NCBI GenBank assembly: GCA_026184775.1
Contig: JANCYW010000017.1
Span: forward strand, 186,001-250,000
Length of the DNA stretch: 64,000 bases
Reading direction: 5' to 3'
Origin: Cyanidium caldarium
Taxonomy: Eukaryota; Rhodophyta; Bangiophyceae; Cyanidiales; Cyanidiaceae
In this document: one piece after another, positions 51,213 to 61,100 of the stretch
How positions within the stretch are numbered: the stretch's first letter is position 1
How the letters are laid out: each line of letters opens with the position of its first letter
Translations under genes and position numbers: made by a program
The notes under the pieces: model-generated
Databases searched by the model: none
Seen by the model: only the letters and a program-made list of their open reading frames with translations
What the model was told of the DNA's origin: nothing

Positions 51213-53282
51213 ATGGAGGCTGACAACACGGTGACCACCGAGGCGCCCGAGGCGGTTGCGACTCCACCCGCTACCACACCGGGCACCGAGGTGTCGGAGG
51301 GCGCTTCGTCCGAGCTGGCCGACACCTTTGCCACCAGTGCCACGCTGGACACGGCCACTAGCGGGCTGGAGGCAGAGCCGGTGTGCAGCGTCACCGTGCC
51401 GGGCCTGACTGCCGAGCAGCTGCTGCAGGAAGACGTTTCGCTGCTGACGCCTGCAGAGGCCAACACGCACATCACCGTGTGGAATACGGCGGAGTTGCGC
51501 AAGATTGCCGGCAACGCAGCGCCGCTGCGACGGAACCTGAAAAGGTATCTGACGCGGCACCCGGAGTGTGAAGTGTTCGACGGGCAGGACGAGCGGCTGG
51601 ATCCGGAGCAGCGCCTCGCCGCCACCGACAACGAGCACGTGCCCATCTGGCACCGTGGGGAGCAGCGCAAAGTGACCGGCAACGCTGCGCCACTGCGCAA
51701 GAATCTGGACAAGTATCTGGCGCGGCATTCAGACTGCGAAGTGTACTGCGGCCAGGACCGTCTGGAGCCGGTGAATGGCAGCGCGCGGGCTGCCGCCTCC
51801 CACGCAGCACCAGATGTGCCGCACGGTCTGAGCATTGCCGCTGCGGAGGCGCGACGGGGTCGCCGTGGTGCGGCCGTCCGCGAGGCGTACCGAGCCGCCG
51901 CGCCGGTTGGCGGTGCATCGTCGCACCGCCTCGCCGCCAGTCGGCCGATGCCGGTGATGCCCTCCGAGACTGGCACTTTCGGGGCGGGCGTGTATGCCAG
52001 CGCGCGACCGCATGTGTTCAACGCGGCTGCGGCCGGTGCGGCGTTTCAAAACGGCAACCGGCAGATCTCGCTGTATTACAGCGGTGCGCCACCGGAAGGC
52101 GCCTCGGGCAATCTGGAGGGCGCAGCCGCCTCTGGGCCGACAACCGTGGGCGCCAACGGCACCAACGCTGGCAGCAGCGCTGCTGATTTGCATCCGTTAT
52201 CGCCGGCCACCGCGCACTTGTACTTTAATCCGTACGGCTCGCCGCCCACCGACGGATCGCACGTGGGCTCGCTGGGACACTACCACTACGCCATGGCCCT
52301 CGCGGGCACGTCGGCCGGACAGACGTCGGCGCATATTCGCGGCATCATGTCGATGCATCCGACGGAGGCATCACCACACGGCGGCATGTCGTGTGACCAG
52401 ACGATGGCGTGGACGGGCGACGGCGGACACTCCACGGGTGTGCCGCCCGGTTGGCTGCACCCGCTGTCCACCGTGCACGGCGGCAGCGGGGCGCATACCG
52501 GTCGACTCAGTTCCAGCCCGCGAGAGGTGGCCATGATGACCGGACGCACGCCGGACGAGTGGCGCGGTCTCTCGCTGTCCATGTCGGGCACGGGCGCGTA
52601 CTTTATCGGGTCGACGGGCGCTGCACAACCGGCGCGGGAGCCGGCGCGGGAACCGGCGCAGCGCGACGAGGTGATGGGGTCGCGCGGGGCGGATGACGGG
52701 GCGTTGTTGCCGCCGCCGCCGCCGCCGCCGTCGGTGTTGTCGCGGCATATGCGGGCACCGGCCGGGGAAAGCCAGGCCATGTCGTCGTCGTCGGCCGCGG
52801 ATGAGGTGGAGGCAGGTGCACTCGGGGAGGCGACGGCGGCGGCGGCTGCAGTCAGCGCCAAACTGCCGCCGCTGCGATGGCCAACGCCATCGCCGACCTC
52901 GCTGTCGCGCACTGCCCGACGACATCCGGCGTCGGGGTCGCTGCCGCCGCCGGGACCGAGCGCCAGCGGCCACGCGGTCGGCGCCGGCCCGACCACCGTC
53001 GTGGAACCTGCGGGCGGTGTGTTCGACCCGGCGTGGAACATGGACTTTTCGCCTAGTGAGTTCCTGATGTTGGGCATGTCTCCGCCGGCGAATTCGCGCT
53101 ATGGCATGCTCGCCCAGTCTGCTGCCGATAGTGCCACCCCGGAGAACAGCACCCGGGAGAGCACCCCGCACGACGCGATGCCGCGACCGCCGCGCAACTC
53201 GACGCCGGTCAACATTGACCATCACCCGGCTTCGCGACGAGCGGATGCGCGTAACGCCAGCGCAGCCCTGCATCCGAGTTGA
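51213..53282 (+). CDS. low-complexity protein with two GNAAP motifs
   Basis: 689 residues from ATG 51213. Two tandem ~38-residue units are the clear feature. Unit 1 (about 88-126) has VWNTAELRKIAGNAAPLRRN and then LKRYLTRHPECEVFDGQD. Unit 2 (about 143-182) has IWHRGEQRKVTGNAAPLRKN and then LDKYLARHSDCEVYCGQD. The W..., RKxxGNAAP, NLxxYLxxHxxCEV, GQD positions are shared. I recall similar 'GRK-GNAAP-NLxxYL-HPxxE' units in plant and oomycete regulatory proteins but cannot name the family. The rest is Ala/Gly/Ser/Pro-rich. A short hydrophobic-acidic block near residue 604 (FDPAWNMDFSPSEFLMLGMS) could be an activation or docking segment. Confidence 0.8.
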   Translation: MEADNTVTTEAPEAVATPPATTPGTEVSEGASSELADTFATSATLDTATSGLEAEPVCSVTVPGLTAEQLLQEDVSLLTPAEANTHITVWNTAELRKIAGNAAPLRRNLKRYLTRHPECEVFDGQDERLDPEQRLAATDNEHVPIWHRGEQRKVTGNAAPLRKNLDKYLARHSDCEVYCGQDRLEPVNGSARAAASHAAPDVPHGLSIAAAEARRGRRGAAVREAYRAAAPVGGASSHRLAASRPMPVMPSETGTFGAGVYASARPHVFNAAAAGAAFQNGNRQISLYYSGAPPEGASGNLEGAAASGPTTVGANGTNAGSSAADLHPLSPATAHLYFNPYGSPPTDGSHVGSLGHYHYAMALAGTSAGQTSAHIRGIMSMHPTEASPHGGMSCDQTMAWTGDGGHSTGVPPGWLHPLSTVHGGSGAHTGRLSSSPREVAMMTGRTPDEWRGLSLSMSGTGAYFIGSTGAAQPAREPAREPAQRDEVMGSRGADDGALLPPPPPPPSVLSRHMRAPAGESQAMSSSSAADEVEAGALGEATAAAAAVSAKLPPLRWPTPSPTSLSRTARRHPASGSLPPPGPSASGHAVGAGPTTVVEPAGGVFDPAWNMDFSPSEFLMLGMSPPANSRYGMLAQSAADSATPENSTRESTPHDAMPRPPRNSTPVNIDHHPASRRADARNASAALHPS

Positions 53283-53378
53283 CCGGAAAGCGTGTGAGCC
53301 ACTCTGGCGTGCTCGACGTGCGTCGTTCCCAAGGCGCCCTCTGGCGTTCCCCGCAGCGCACGGCAGGGGACGCGCCAA

Positions 53379-54068
53379 CTATTGCGAGGCGTCGTCGACC
53401 ACAACCTCCGCTAACCGCCGCAGTTGTGTTGTTAAATAGTCGATTTGTCGTTGATGGTCGGCGGCCACCCGGCGCATCAGGTCGCGCATCGACACCATCG
53501 CCAGCAGCGCGCCGCAACCGACGCTCGGCGTGTTCATCACCCCCGAGCCACTCGATTCGGTGGCGGCCGCCACCACCGGCACGTGGCGGAAATCGTTCTC
53601 CACCATCAGCAGCAGCGCGTCGCCCACCGAGTGCTGCGGTGTGACGCACACCACCTGCTCGCTCATGATGTCGCGCACCCGGGTGGTCTTGGACGCCCGC
53701 GACTGGGTGATGATCTTGCGCAGATAATCGCGTTCGGTGATAATGCCCAGCACCTGCAGCGCGTCCTCGGTAGGCGCGACTCGCACCACTGCCAACGAGC
53801 CGGTATTGTGCGCGACCATTTTCTGCACGGCCGCAAACACCGTCTGCTCCGGCTCGATGGTGAACGCGCTCACCGGCCGACCTTGAATCAACTGCGCGAT
53901 GGAGGTCTTCCAAGAATCCAGCTCCGCCACTGCCGCAGCAATGTCGGAATGGGCGCGACGGGCTAGAGTCGAAGGAGCAGGTGCAGTTCGCCTGGTGTTG
54001 GAGGTGCGTGTCGCCGTGCGTGTCGCCGTGCGTGTGGCCCACGATCGAGCAAGTGGCCCGATGCGCAT
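53379..54068 (-). CDS. organellar CBS-domain-pair protein (CBSX-like)
   Basis: 229 residues from ATG 54068. The N-terminal ~45 residues (MRIGPLARSWATRTATRTAT...) are Arg/Thr-rich and free of acidic residues, a mitochondrial-type presequence that contains a 12-base tandem duplication. Two CBS motifs form a Bateman module: VSAFTIEPEQTVFAAVQKMV with GIITERDYLRKIITQ, then IMSEQVVCVTPQHSVGDALL with LLAMVSMRDLMRRV. There is no attached enzyme domain. The layout fits plant CBSX3, a stand-alone adenosine-nucleotide sensor that tunes mitochondrial thioredoxin. Ligand specificity cannot be seen. Confidence 0.88.
   Translation of the reverse strand: MRIGPLARSWATRTATRTATRTSNTRRTAPAPSTLARRAHSDIAAAVAELDSWKTSIAQLIQGRPVSAFTIEPEQTVFAAVQKMVAHNTGSLAVVRVAPTEDALQVLGIITERDYLRKIITQSRASKTTRVRDIMSEQVVCVTPQHSVGDALLLMVENDFRHVPVVAAATESSGSGVMNTPSVGCGALLAMVSMRDLMRRVAADHQRQIDYLTTQLRRLAEVVVDDASQ
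54006..54034. repeat. 12-base tandem repeat in the CBSX presequence
   Basis: About two and a half units of gtgtcgccgtgc. On the coding strand this encodes repeated Ala-Thr-Arg-Thr. Confidence 0.8.
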
Positions 54069-54343
54069 CGTTGCTGGGGAAAGTTCAAAGCGACGGAAAC
54101 ACCTCACATACACTCCAGCGTAGCGTCGAACTATCGCACACCAATATGCATCATCCACACCTCCCCAAGTGCTCTTTCCACGTCCCAATAGAGCTCGAGT
54201 TCACCTCCACCGACGCGACGGGCGAGAAGCGCGTGACCTCTTCTCGTGGACGCGCAGGCCGGTGACTGTACCGTGTGCACCGCGTGACGGTTTGCTGCGC
54301 ACAGACGGCAAGTCGCGTCCGAGGCGCATCAGGTGACTGTCTG

Positions 54344-55621
54344 ATGCGGGACACGGTCGAGGGGGAAGGGGACGCGATCGATCATGCGGTAGAGGAGATA
54401 CTGCGGCACTTGGTAGGAGATGAAACGGAGGCTACAAAGTCAGCAGAGGCGGCGAAGAGTGGCACTCGGTTCGTCGCGTTGAACAGCGTATTGTATAGGT
54501 ACAGCTTGCGGGCTGTGCAACAGGGCCGGATCGAGGACACGCTATTGTCAAGTCACTGGCAGCGGTGGAGCACCGGATTTGCCGGTCCGGGCACGCTGCG
54601 CGGTTTGGCGTGGCTGTTGTCGTTGCAAGTGCTGGCGCCGATCTCTTCGACGTGGTCGGATCAGTTGCAAGGGGTGCGAAAGCGGTATCGCCAGCAGTGT
54701 CTGCAACGACTGGATGCCACCGGGCGACGCATACGCGTGGATGGTGACCCGCTCACCGACCCGCATTATCGCGCACACGACGTCATGGCCGGCCAGATCG
54801 ATCTGGACGTGCAGCGGATGTTTCCCGCACAGCCGTCCGGCGCCGATGCCTATGGCGCGCTGCGCGCCGCGGTACACCGACTGTTATTGGGTCACGTAGC
54901 CGTGCACCATGACTACTGCCAGGGCATGCAGGAGGTGCTGCTGCCATTATTGGCGGCGCTTGCCGGGCCCATCGAGGACGACACGGACGACGCCGCGGCA
55001 ACACCCGAAGAGCAGTTAGCACATCGGTTGGCGCGTCTGAATTCAGAGGAGATGAAAGTCGTCGAGGCGAATGCGTTTGCCACTTTCGAGCGCCTCATCG
55101 CTTGCACCGCACCGATTTGGCGATCGGATCGCATCGACGGGCAGCGTCGACGAGGCGAACCGCCGTGGATACGACAACATCGCGCGTTGCTGCAAGCGAC
55201 CGACCGACCACTTTACCTGCATCTGTTTGAGCGCGTCGGCGTGCACGCCGAGCACTATCTCATCCGCTGGATGCGCACATTGTTCGTACAAGACGTGGCA
55301 CTGTGGCGCATTCTCCCGGTATGGGACGCGCTGTTGCTCGGCCGCGCGGACGAATGCGGGTACGCAGATGCGGCAGTGCAGCTGTTGCCGGCCGTGGTAG
55401 ACTATTCGGTGGCGGTGTTGGTGCACATGCGCGAGTCGCTGCTGGCCACGGACCACGTCAGCGACGCGATCCTGCTGTTGCAGCACGTGCATCGGCACTT
55501 CCCACCCACGATATGGTTGCAGGCGCTTGAGGAATACGATACGTTGTCGCGCTGTCGGCTTGGAGTGAACGGACAACCGCCCTGGAGCGCCGAATGGCCA
55601 CCGCTCCCGACGATGCTTTAG
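54344..55621 (+). CDS. TBC-domain Rab GTPase-activating protein
   Basis: Accelerates GTP hydrolysis by Rab GTPases. 425 residues from ATG 54344 (MRDTVEGEG). The TBC fingerprints are visible: GTLRGLAWLLSLQVL (the R-G-x-W start), QIDLDVQRMFPAQPSG carrying the arginine finger of the IxxDxxR motif, and HHDYCQGMQEVLLPLL with the glutamine finger in YCQG. Later come HLFERVGVHAEHYLIRWMRT, then LFVQDVALWRILPVWDALLL, which matches the 'W...F......W.lWD.ll' block. It resembles TBC1D13/Gyp-type proteins. The Rab partner is unknown. Its stop codon overlaps the stop of the convergent next gene. Confidence 0.88.
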   Translation: MRDTVEGEGDAIDHAVEEILRHLVGDETEATKSAEAAKSGTRFVALNSVLYRYSLRAVQQGRIEDTLLSSHWQRWSTGFAGPGTLRGLAWLLSLQVLAPISSTWSDQLQGVRKRYRQQCLQRLDATGRRIRVDGDPLTDPHYRAHDVMAGQIDLDVQRMFPAQPSGADAYGALRAAVHRLLLGHVAVHHDYCQGMQEVLLPLLAALAGPIEDDTDDAAATPEEQLAHRLARLNSEEMKVVEANAFATFERLIACTAPIWRSDRIDGQRRRGEPPWIRQHRALLQATDRPLYLHLFERVGVHAEHYLIRWMRTLFVQDVALWRILPVWDALLLGRADECGYADAAVQLLPAVVDYSVAVLVHMRESLLATDHVSDAILLLQHVHRHFPPTIWLQALEEYDTLSRCRLGVNGQPPWSAEWPPLPTML

Positions 55622-56391
55622 GCACCGGCGGGCGCTTCGGCGGCGGCGGCCTCGGCTTCGTCCGCGCTGTGCTCCCCGTGGAGCCCACCGGCTGCCGCAG
55701 CGCCGTTTGCCAGCGGCATCGGCAGTGGCGCTCCCGCTTTTTGCTGTTCTCGGTACGCAATGTAGCCGTGCACTAGGCTGGGAAATCGTGTATAAAAGCC
55801 GCGCAAGTTGCTCACCACAAAACTCTCCACCAGCCCGCCCAGCACCGGCACGTACACATCGACCTCGCCTTCGATGACCACGCGGGTCTGCTTGCCCTGG
55901 ACGTTGAGCGACTTGACGTAGCGCAGGATCTCCCGGGCCGCCTGCTCCTCCTCGTCCTCTTCCTCCTCATCTTCCAAGTCTTCGTCTCGCTCCTCTTCTG
56001 CCTCCTCCTCCTCCTCATCTACCACGTCTTCCTCCACAAAATGACATACGCCTCGCGTCTCCGTATACTCCTGGAACATGTTCGGATGGCTCCTGAAGTG
56101 GATCACATACGGCTCCGACAGGCGGTACGAATGCATATCCTCGATCCAGAGGCCCTGTCCATCGCCGATATACGACAGCACCACTTGCGGCAGTGGTACG
56201 CTAGGCGAAATCTTCCACTGCACGTGGCACCAGTCGGGATCGTCCTCGTCCACATACCTGCGCATGATTTCCAGATTGCTCATGTCCACCGAGTGCTCGT
56301 ACTGCCAGCGCAGGAAAGCCGGATCCTCCCGCAAATCCCACATGGCCTGCCGCGGCAGCTGCACCACGTACTCGATTTCGAACTGCACCAT
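55618..56391 (-). CDS. START-like/DUF2505-type protein with acidic insert
   Basis: 257 residues from ATG 56391. The start VQFEIEYVVQLPRQAMWDLR, then DPAFLRWQYEHSVDMSNLE, looks like the beginning of a START-like or DUF2505 lipid-binding fold ('F.v.Y.ap...vw.l..Dp.f...'). The matching second half (QTRVVIEGEVDVYVPVLGGL; VESFVVSNLRGFYTRFPSLV) contains the amphipathic C-terminal helix. In between lies an almost pure Glu/Asp insert of about 45 residues, encoded by CTC/TCC repeats at 55945-56035. An Ala-rich tail follows. Ligand and partner are unknown. Confidence 0.65.
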   Translation of the reverse strand: MVQFEIEYVVQLPRQAMWDLREDPAFLRWQYEHSVDMSNLEIMRRYVDEDDPDWCHVQWKISPSVPLPQVVLSYIGDGQGLWIEDMHSYRLSEPYVIHFRSHPNMFQEYTETRGVCHFVEEDVVDEEEEEAEEERDEDLEDEEEEDEEEQAAREILRYVKSLNVQGKQTRVVIEGEVDVYVPVLGGLVESFVVSNLRGFYTRFPSLVHGYIAYREQQKAGAPLPMPLANGAAAAGGLHGEHSADEAEAAAAEAPAGA

Positions 56392-57054
56392 GGATGCCGA
56401 GAAAAGTGCTCGAGTCTTCTGCGAGGGGGACGGTGACGGGCCGAGAATCGAGCGCCACCGCCGCTCGATTCAAACTCCGGTCCGGACACGAGACGACACT
56501 GGCGAGAGGAGATGGCCTAGCGCGTCTCGAAGGAAGCCAGTGGGAAACCCGCTCAGCACCACGCGATCCTCAAACACAGTCTTGGTGACGACCGTCTGAT
56601 GTCTGCGCTCTCGCTTTCGGCCGCGTTCCACACTGCTCTGAGCGGCAAACCGCGCCCGAGAAATGGATTGCGGCGGTATCGTTCGGCGACGGCCGGTTCG
56701 AACAACTGACTTCGCGTCCTCCGACGACGTCGCCAACCAGTTGGGGACGCGGGCACGACTTGAGAAAGCCTTGGCAAGTGCGACCTACTTTTTGTTGCTG
56801 AAGGGGATTCCAGTGAGCGGATAAGGAGGAGGCTGATCGGCCGGTCTGGCCCTTCATCGCCCTCCGGCGTGTCTCACCCGCGACAATCAAGCTCGTTGCA
56901 ACGGAGCGCCCGGGCAGACCGGGGAAGACGCCAGCGTTTCCGGGACAGGCCACCTTGCTAGCCGTGTGCTTGATTTCGGAGCGCACGCATCCACTACGTC
57001 AGGCGCAAACAGGCACTGTTTTCTCTTTTCTCTTTCCCACATCTTCTCACCTCC
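56392..57054. other. gene-free stretch, 663 bases
   Basis: Between the START-like gene (leftward) and the second Mpv17-like gene (rightward). Frames of up to ~140 codons exist but show no domain. There is an isolated ggttcgaac at 56694-56702 without a pairing T-stem, so I do not call a tRNA. A pyrimidine tract (ttttctcttttctctttccc, 57018-57038) lies just before the Mpv17-like ATG and may be its core promoter or leader. Confidence 0.45.
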
Positions 57055-57642
57055 ATGTTGACGGCGTTCTGGGCGCGCTATAATCAGCGGCTGGCGGAAA
57101 AGCCGCTGCAGGTCAAGACGTTGACCTCGTTTTTCGGGTTCACCGTCGGTGACCTGGTGGCGCAGATGCCGGCGCTGCTGGACGGCAAGCCGTGGGACGC
57201 GGCGCGCACGGCGCGCATGGCCTCGTTCGGACTGCTGCTGCACGGGCCCATCGGGCACTATTGGTACAACATGCTGGACCGCACGGTGATGCCCCACGCG
57301 AGCAAGAGCACCACAGCGGTGGTGGGCAAGATGGCCATCGATCAGTTGCTGTGGGCGCCGGTGTTCACCTCGATGTTCTTCTCGTATATGGAGGCGGCGG
57401 AGGGTCACCCGGAGCGGGCACCGGATGTGGTCCGTGAGAAGCTGTGGCCGACGCTCAAGGTGAACTGGACGGTGTGGCCGCTGGCGCACTTGATTAATTT
57501 TCGGTTCGTGCCCTCTTCGCAGCGCATTCTCTACATCAACACGGTGCAGGTAGGCTACAACGCGTTTCTGAGCACGATGGCGGCGGCCAAGGGCGCCGAG
57601 GGCGAGTCCCCGGAGGAGGCCAAGAAGGCCACCCAAACTTGA
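57055..57642 (+). CDS. Mpv17/PMP22-family membrane protein
   Basis: 195 residues from ATG 57055, the normal size for the family. It starts directly with the domain (FWARYNQRLAEKPLQVKTLT), followed by GDLVAQ, FGLLLHGPIGHYWYNMLDRT, KMAIDQLLWAPVFTSMFFSY, and the signature NWTVWPLAHLINFRFVPSSQ, ending RILYINTVQVGYNAFLS. No targeting extension, so it is probably the peroxisomal or mitochondrial inner-membrane member. It differs from the longer paralogue at 25778, which has a transit-like N terminus. Substrate unknown. Confidence 0.92.
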   Translation: MLTAFWARYNQRLAEKPLQVKTLTSFFGFTVGDLVAQMPALLDGKPWDAARTARMASFGLLLHGPIGHYWYNMLDRTVMPHASKSTTAVVGKMAIDQLLWAPVFTSMFFSYMEAAEGHPERAPDVVREKLWPTLKVNWTVWPLAHLINFRFVPSSQRILYINTVQVGYNAFLSTMAAAKGAEGESPEEAKKATQT

Positions 57643-58152
57643 GGTGAAAGAGGAGATGAGGTGTGGTGGAGCGTGTGATGGGCGGGACTCGCAGAGCGTC
57701 ACTCGAAAAGTGGGCGATGCGACGCTAGGAACGATGTGTTGTCGCTGCCGATGAGTCGGGGTTGGTTATCGTGCTCGCATCAAGTGCAAGTAGATCGGTA
57801 AAGGACGATGGGGTGCACTGGAGTAGATTCTAGGGCGGACGGAGTGTATCTGGGCGTTCGCCCTGTGCCGTTCACGGAGGCGTCGTGACGGGAACGAGGG
57901 TGCCCTTACTCCCGTGGCCAACGGCGTGACTTTCACGGTGTCACGAGCCCCTCGTTTCGTCACGCGGGGATGTCGCGACGTTGAGCAGTGGCCCGCGGTT
58001 TGCCAGACCTCGCAAGGCTGAACGAGTCGCTGGTGAAAGTTTCGGCGTCATCTCGCCAGAGGCAGTCCGCGCCATCCGTCACGGGTGACCGAGGCGGCAG
58101 TGCGGCCTCTGGGCCCGTTTCTGCCACTGGCGTCGCCTAGATTTTTCTCGCC
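57643..58152. other. gene-free stretch with a large inverted repeat, 510 bases
   Basis: Between the Mpv17-like and Sec1 genes, same strand. No supported open frame. It contains the inverted repeat listed separately (57884-57964). Confidence 0.45.
57884..57964. repeat. imperfect inverted repeat with inner hairpin
   Basis: Outer arms at 57884-57900 (CGTGACGGGAACGAGGG) and 57948-57964 pair at 15 of 17 positions. Inside, CGTGAC at 57925-57930 pairs exactly with GTCACG at 57940-57945. The element could fold into a two-level RNA or DNA hairpin 250 bases after one gene and 190 before the next. Confidence 0.65.
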
Positions 58153-61100
58153 ATGAGCAGCCTCAGGCGGAGCAACGAAGAGAGCGTCTGGCGGCGTGCT
58201 TTGTCGCAACGCGACGGCCGATCCCCGGACGGCGGTTCCGCCACAGTGACGGACTCGCGGCAGGCCCGCACCGTCCTCGGCCGTCTGAGCCAGGTTCGCG
58301 CCGCCCATCAGGAGCGCGCGCTGCCGGCGAACTTCGAGTCCGACGAGTCGTTCAGCTCCGAGGAGGCCAGCGACGACGATGTTTCCACGGGGGAAGTCAC
58401 TCCGTCCACCTCTGTGCCTGAGGGGCGAGTGGCGAAAACGGAGTCGCGTCCGCACTCGGGCACTTCGGTTCGTGCCAGCCCGCCGGCGCCACCGACGTTC
58501 ACGCCCTCCGCCACACACAGGGCACCCACGTACGCTTCGATGGTATCGCCACATGCGTCGCGCTCCCGCCGGACTCCCATGGAGCGACCCGGTGTGCGCT
58601 CGGTGGTTCGGCAACGCATCTTGGAGCGCGTCATTCGGGAGACGCTGGCCTCCGTCCGGGGCCTGCCGCTGCCGCCAACTGCAGCGGACGCCTCCGCTCG
58701 AACGCCATCCGCCGAGCACGGCTGGCTGGTGCTGGTGCTTGACCAATACGCCATGCGCGTCGTCTCGGCGGTCATGCACATGTCCGATCTGCTCAACGAG
58801 GGGGTGGCGCTGGTGGAGCGGCACGAACTGCCTCGCGAGCGCTTTCCCCGTATGCACGCCATATTTATTCTCCAGCCGTGCGAACAGTCGGTGCGTATCC
58901 TACTCGACGAAGATCCGACCGCTTACGCCGGCTTTCATATTTATTTCCTGACGCCAGTGCCCAACAAGGTGATGGAGCGGTTCACCCAGAGCCCCACCGA
59001 TGCCCGTCCGCCCGGCACCAGCAAGCGGGAACAGCGCGAGCGACGAGAGCGGGCCGCCAAGGCACAGGCGCTGCGCGGCCGTATTCACGCCTTTGCCGAA
59101 CTGAACCTGGACTTTTTGGCATCGGACGAGCAGGCGTTCAGTTTGGATCGGCGATACGGCGCGCTGCACCGTCTCTACCATCCGGAGCGGGCGCGCATGA
59201 TCGAGGCCGTGGAGCCGCAGGTGCGCCAACTGCTGACGGTGTGCAGCACGCTGGGCGTGAAGCCGGATGTGCGATATGTGGCCGACTCGCCGCTGGCGCA
59301 GTGGATGGCGTTCCAGCTGTGCAAACGACTGGATCGGGACCCGGTAACCCGCAACTTGCCGTTGGGGACGACGACCGACGCGGCCTCTGCGGCGGCGCCG
59401 CCGGCCACCACACTGCTGATTGTGGATCGCGCGTTTGACCCGCTGGCGCCGCTGCTGCACGAGTTCACCTATCAGGCGATGGTGATGGATGTGGCGTCCG
59501 GGCTGGATCGCAGCAAAGCGGGCGGCGTGCGCGTGCAACACGCCTTCGTGGACAGCGGCGGGCGACAGCGCACCGAGGAGCTGTTGCTGGACGACGTGGA
59601 CAACGATGCGGTGTTTCGGCGCATCCGGTTTCTGCACATGGCCGAAGCCATCCCCACGCTGACGCAGGCGTTTCAGGAGTTTCTGGCGGCGAGCCCGGCG
59701 GCGCAGCTGCAGGCGCGGCGGGCCGGCGTGGGCAGCGCGCCGGTGGACTTGAAGGATCTGGGAGCGGCCATTCGGGCGCTGCCGCAGTACCGCGAGCAGC
59801 TCACCCGTTACTCGTTGCACACCAGCGTGGCCAGTCAGTGCATGCGGGTGTTTCGCGATCGTGCGCTGGATCGGGTGGCCGCCGTGGAACAGGATCTGGC
59901 GTGCGGGCGGGATGCGCGCGGCCATCGAGTGAAACGCGAGGCGCTGATGGAGGCGCTGTCGGCGGTGTTGCTGCTGCGGCCCGGCAGTGTCACCGGTTCG
60001 CGCCCGGCGGATTCGGCGCGAACGCAAACGCCCAACACCGAATCCGCACCGACGACGACCGCGCGCTGCACCGAGGAAGAGCGCTTGCGGCTGCTGTTGC
60101 TGGCGGTGTTCGCCAAGCACGTCGGCAGTTGCGAGGCGGCGGAGTTGCTCGACGAGCAGATGATGCTGCAGCGCGCGGCGGTGAATCGGCGTCGCGCGAT
60201 GCATGCGCTGCGCGGTGCCCGGGCGTTGATGGCCATGCGCGCGCCCAAGGCGCCCGAACAGCGGGTCAGTTGGTGGCGCAAGCAAATGCGGCGGCGCCAG
60301 GAGAAGCGGCTGCGGAAGAGACTGCGACAGGCGGGCGGCGAAGTGCCTTACGATCTGAGTCGGTACGTGCCCGCGCTGCAGCGGATGGTGGAGGCGTTTA
60401 TCCGCGGACGGTTGGGGTTGCGGGAATGGCCGCGGGTGGAGGGTTACTCGGCGGCCATGGCGTCGGCTACCCAACGTAGTGGTGACGTGGAGGAGGTGGA
60501 GGTGGAGGATGGTGACGAATCGGCATCCGGCGAATCGGGGGATGTGAAAGAGGAAGAGGCGGAAGAGCGGGGTTCCACCACAGAGATGGAAGTGCCGAGG
60601 CCGCAGCACCAAAAGTCGCGCTCGTGGACCGGCAAGTTGAGTCGCGCGATATCGCGGTACCGCGGCGGGGACGCCGCCGAAAGTAGCGGTAGTGGCGGCG
60701 GCAAGCACGCGTCGGCGCTGCACACGCGTTCAACATCGCGGGGGGAACGCGCGCATCGGGGTACTGTCAGCGGCGCGGCGACGACGCCTCCAGGCGGTAC
60801 GCGGACGAGCGCCGCGCCCACGCCCCGCCTGGTGGTGTTTGTGGCCGGCGGTGTGACCTACTCGGAGATGCGGGCGGCGATCCAGGCGGCGGCGCATCAC
60901 CCGCAGGTGGAGGTGGTGGTGGGCGGCAGCGACTGGATTACGCCGCAAGATTTTATACGGGCGTTGGTGGCCCTGGACGATCCGGCGGAGGCGGCCGCAC
61001 TGGACCGCCTGCCGGTGGATCCGGAGCTGGAGCGAGCGCTGGAAACAACAGCAGCTGCTGCAACGGATGCCGGGGAGAGGGCGAGTGCGCCGGTGGGCAA

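Noticed and set aside
56694-56702. ggttcgaac resembling a tRNA T-loop
   Set aside because: The flanking five bases on each side do not pair, and no D-arm, anticodon arm or acceptor stem could be placed.
56807-56830. actttttg as a possible Sm site of a spliceosomal RNA
   Set aside because: No snRNA-specific sequence (U2 branch-binding, U5 loop, U4/U6 pairing) was found around it.
58900-60723. 607-codon open frame antisense to Sec1
   Set aside because: In GC-rich coding DNA antisense frames stay open because stop codons are AT-rich. The translation is Arg/His/Gln-rich with no domain, whereas the sense frame is a clear Sec1.
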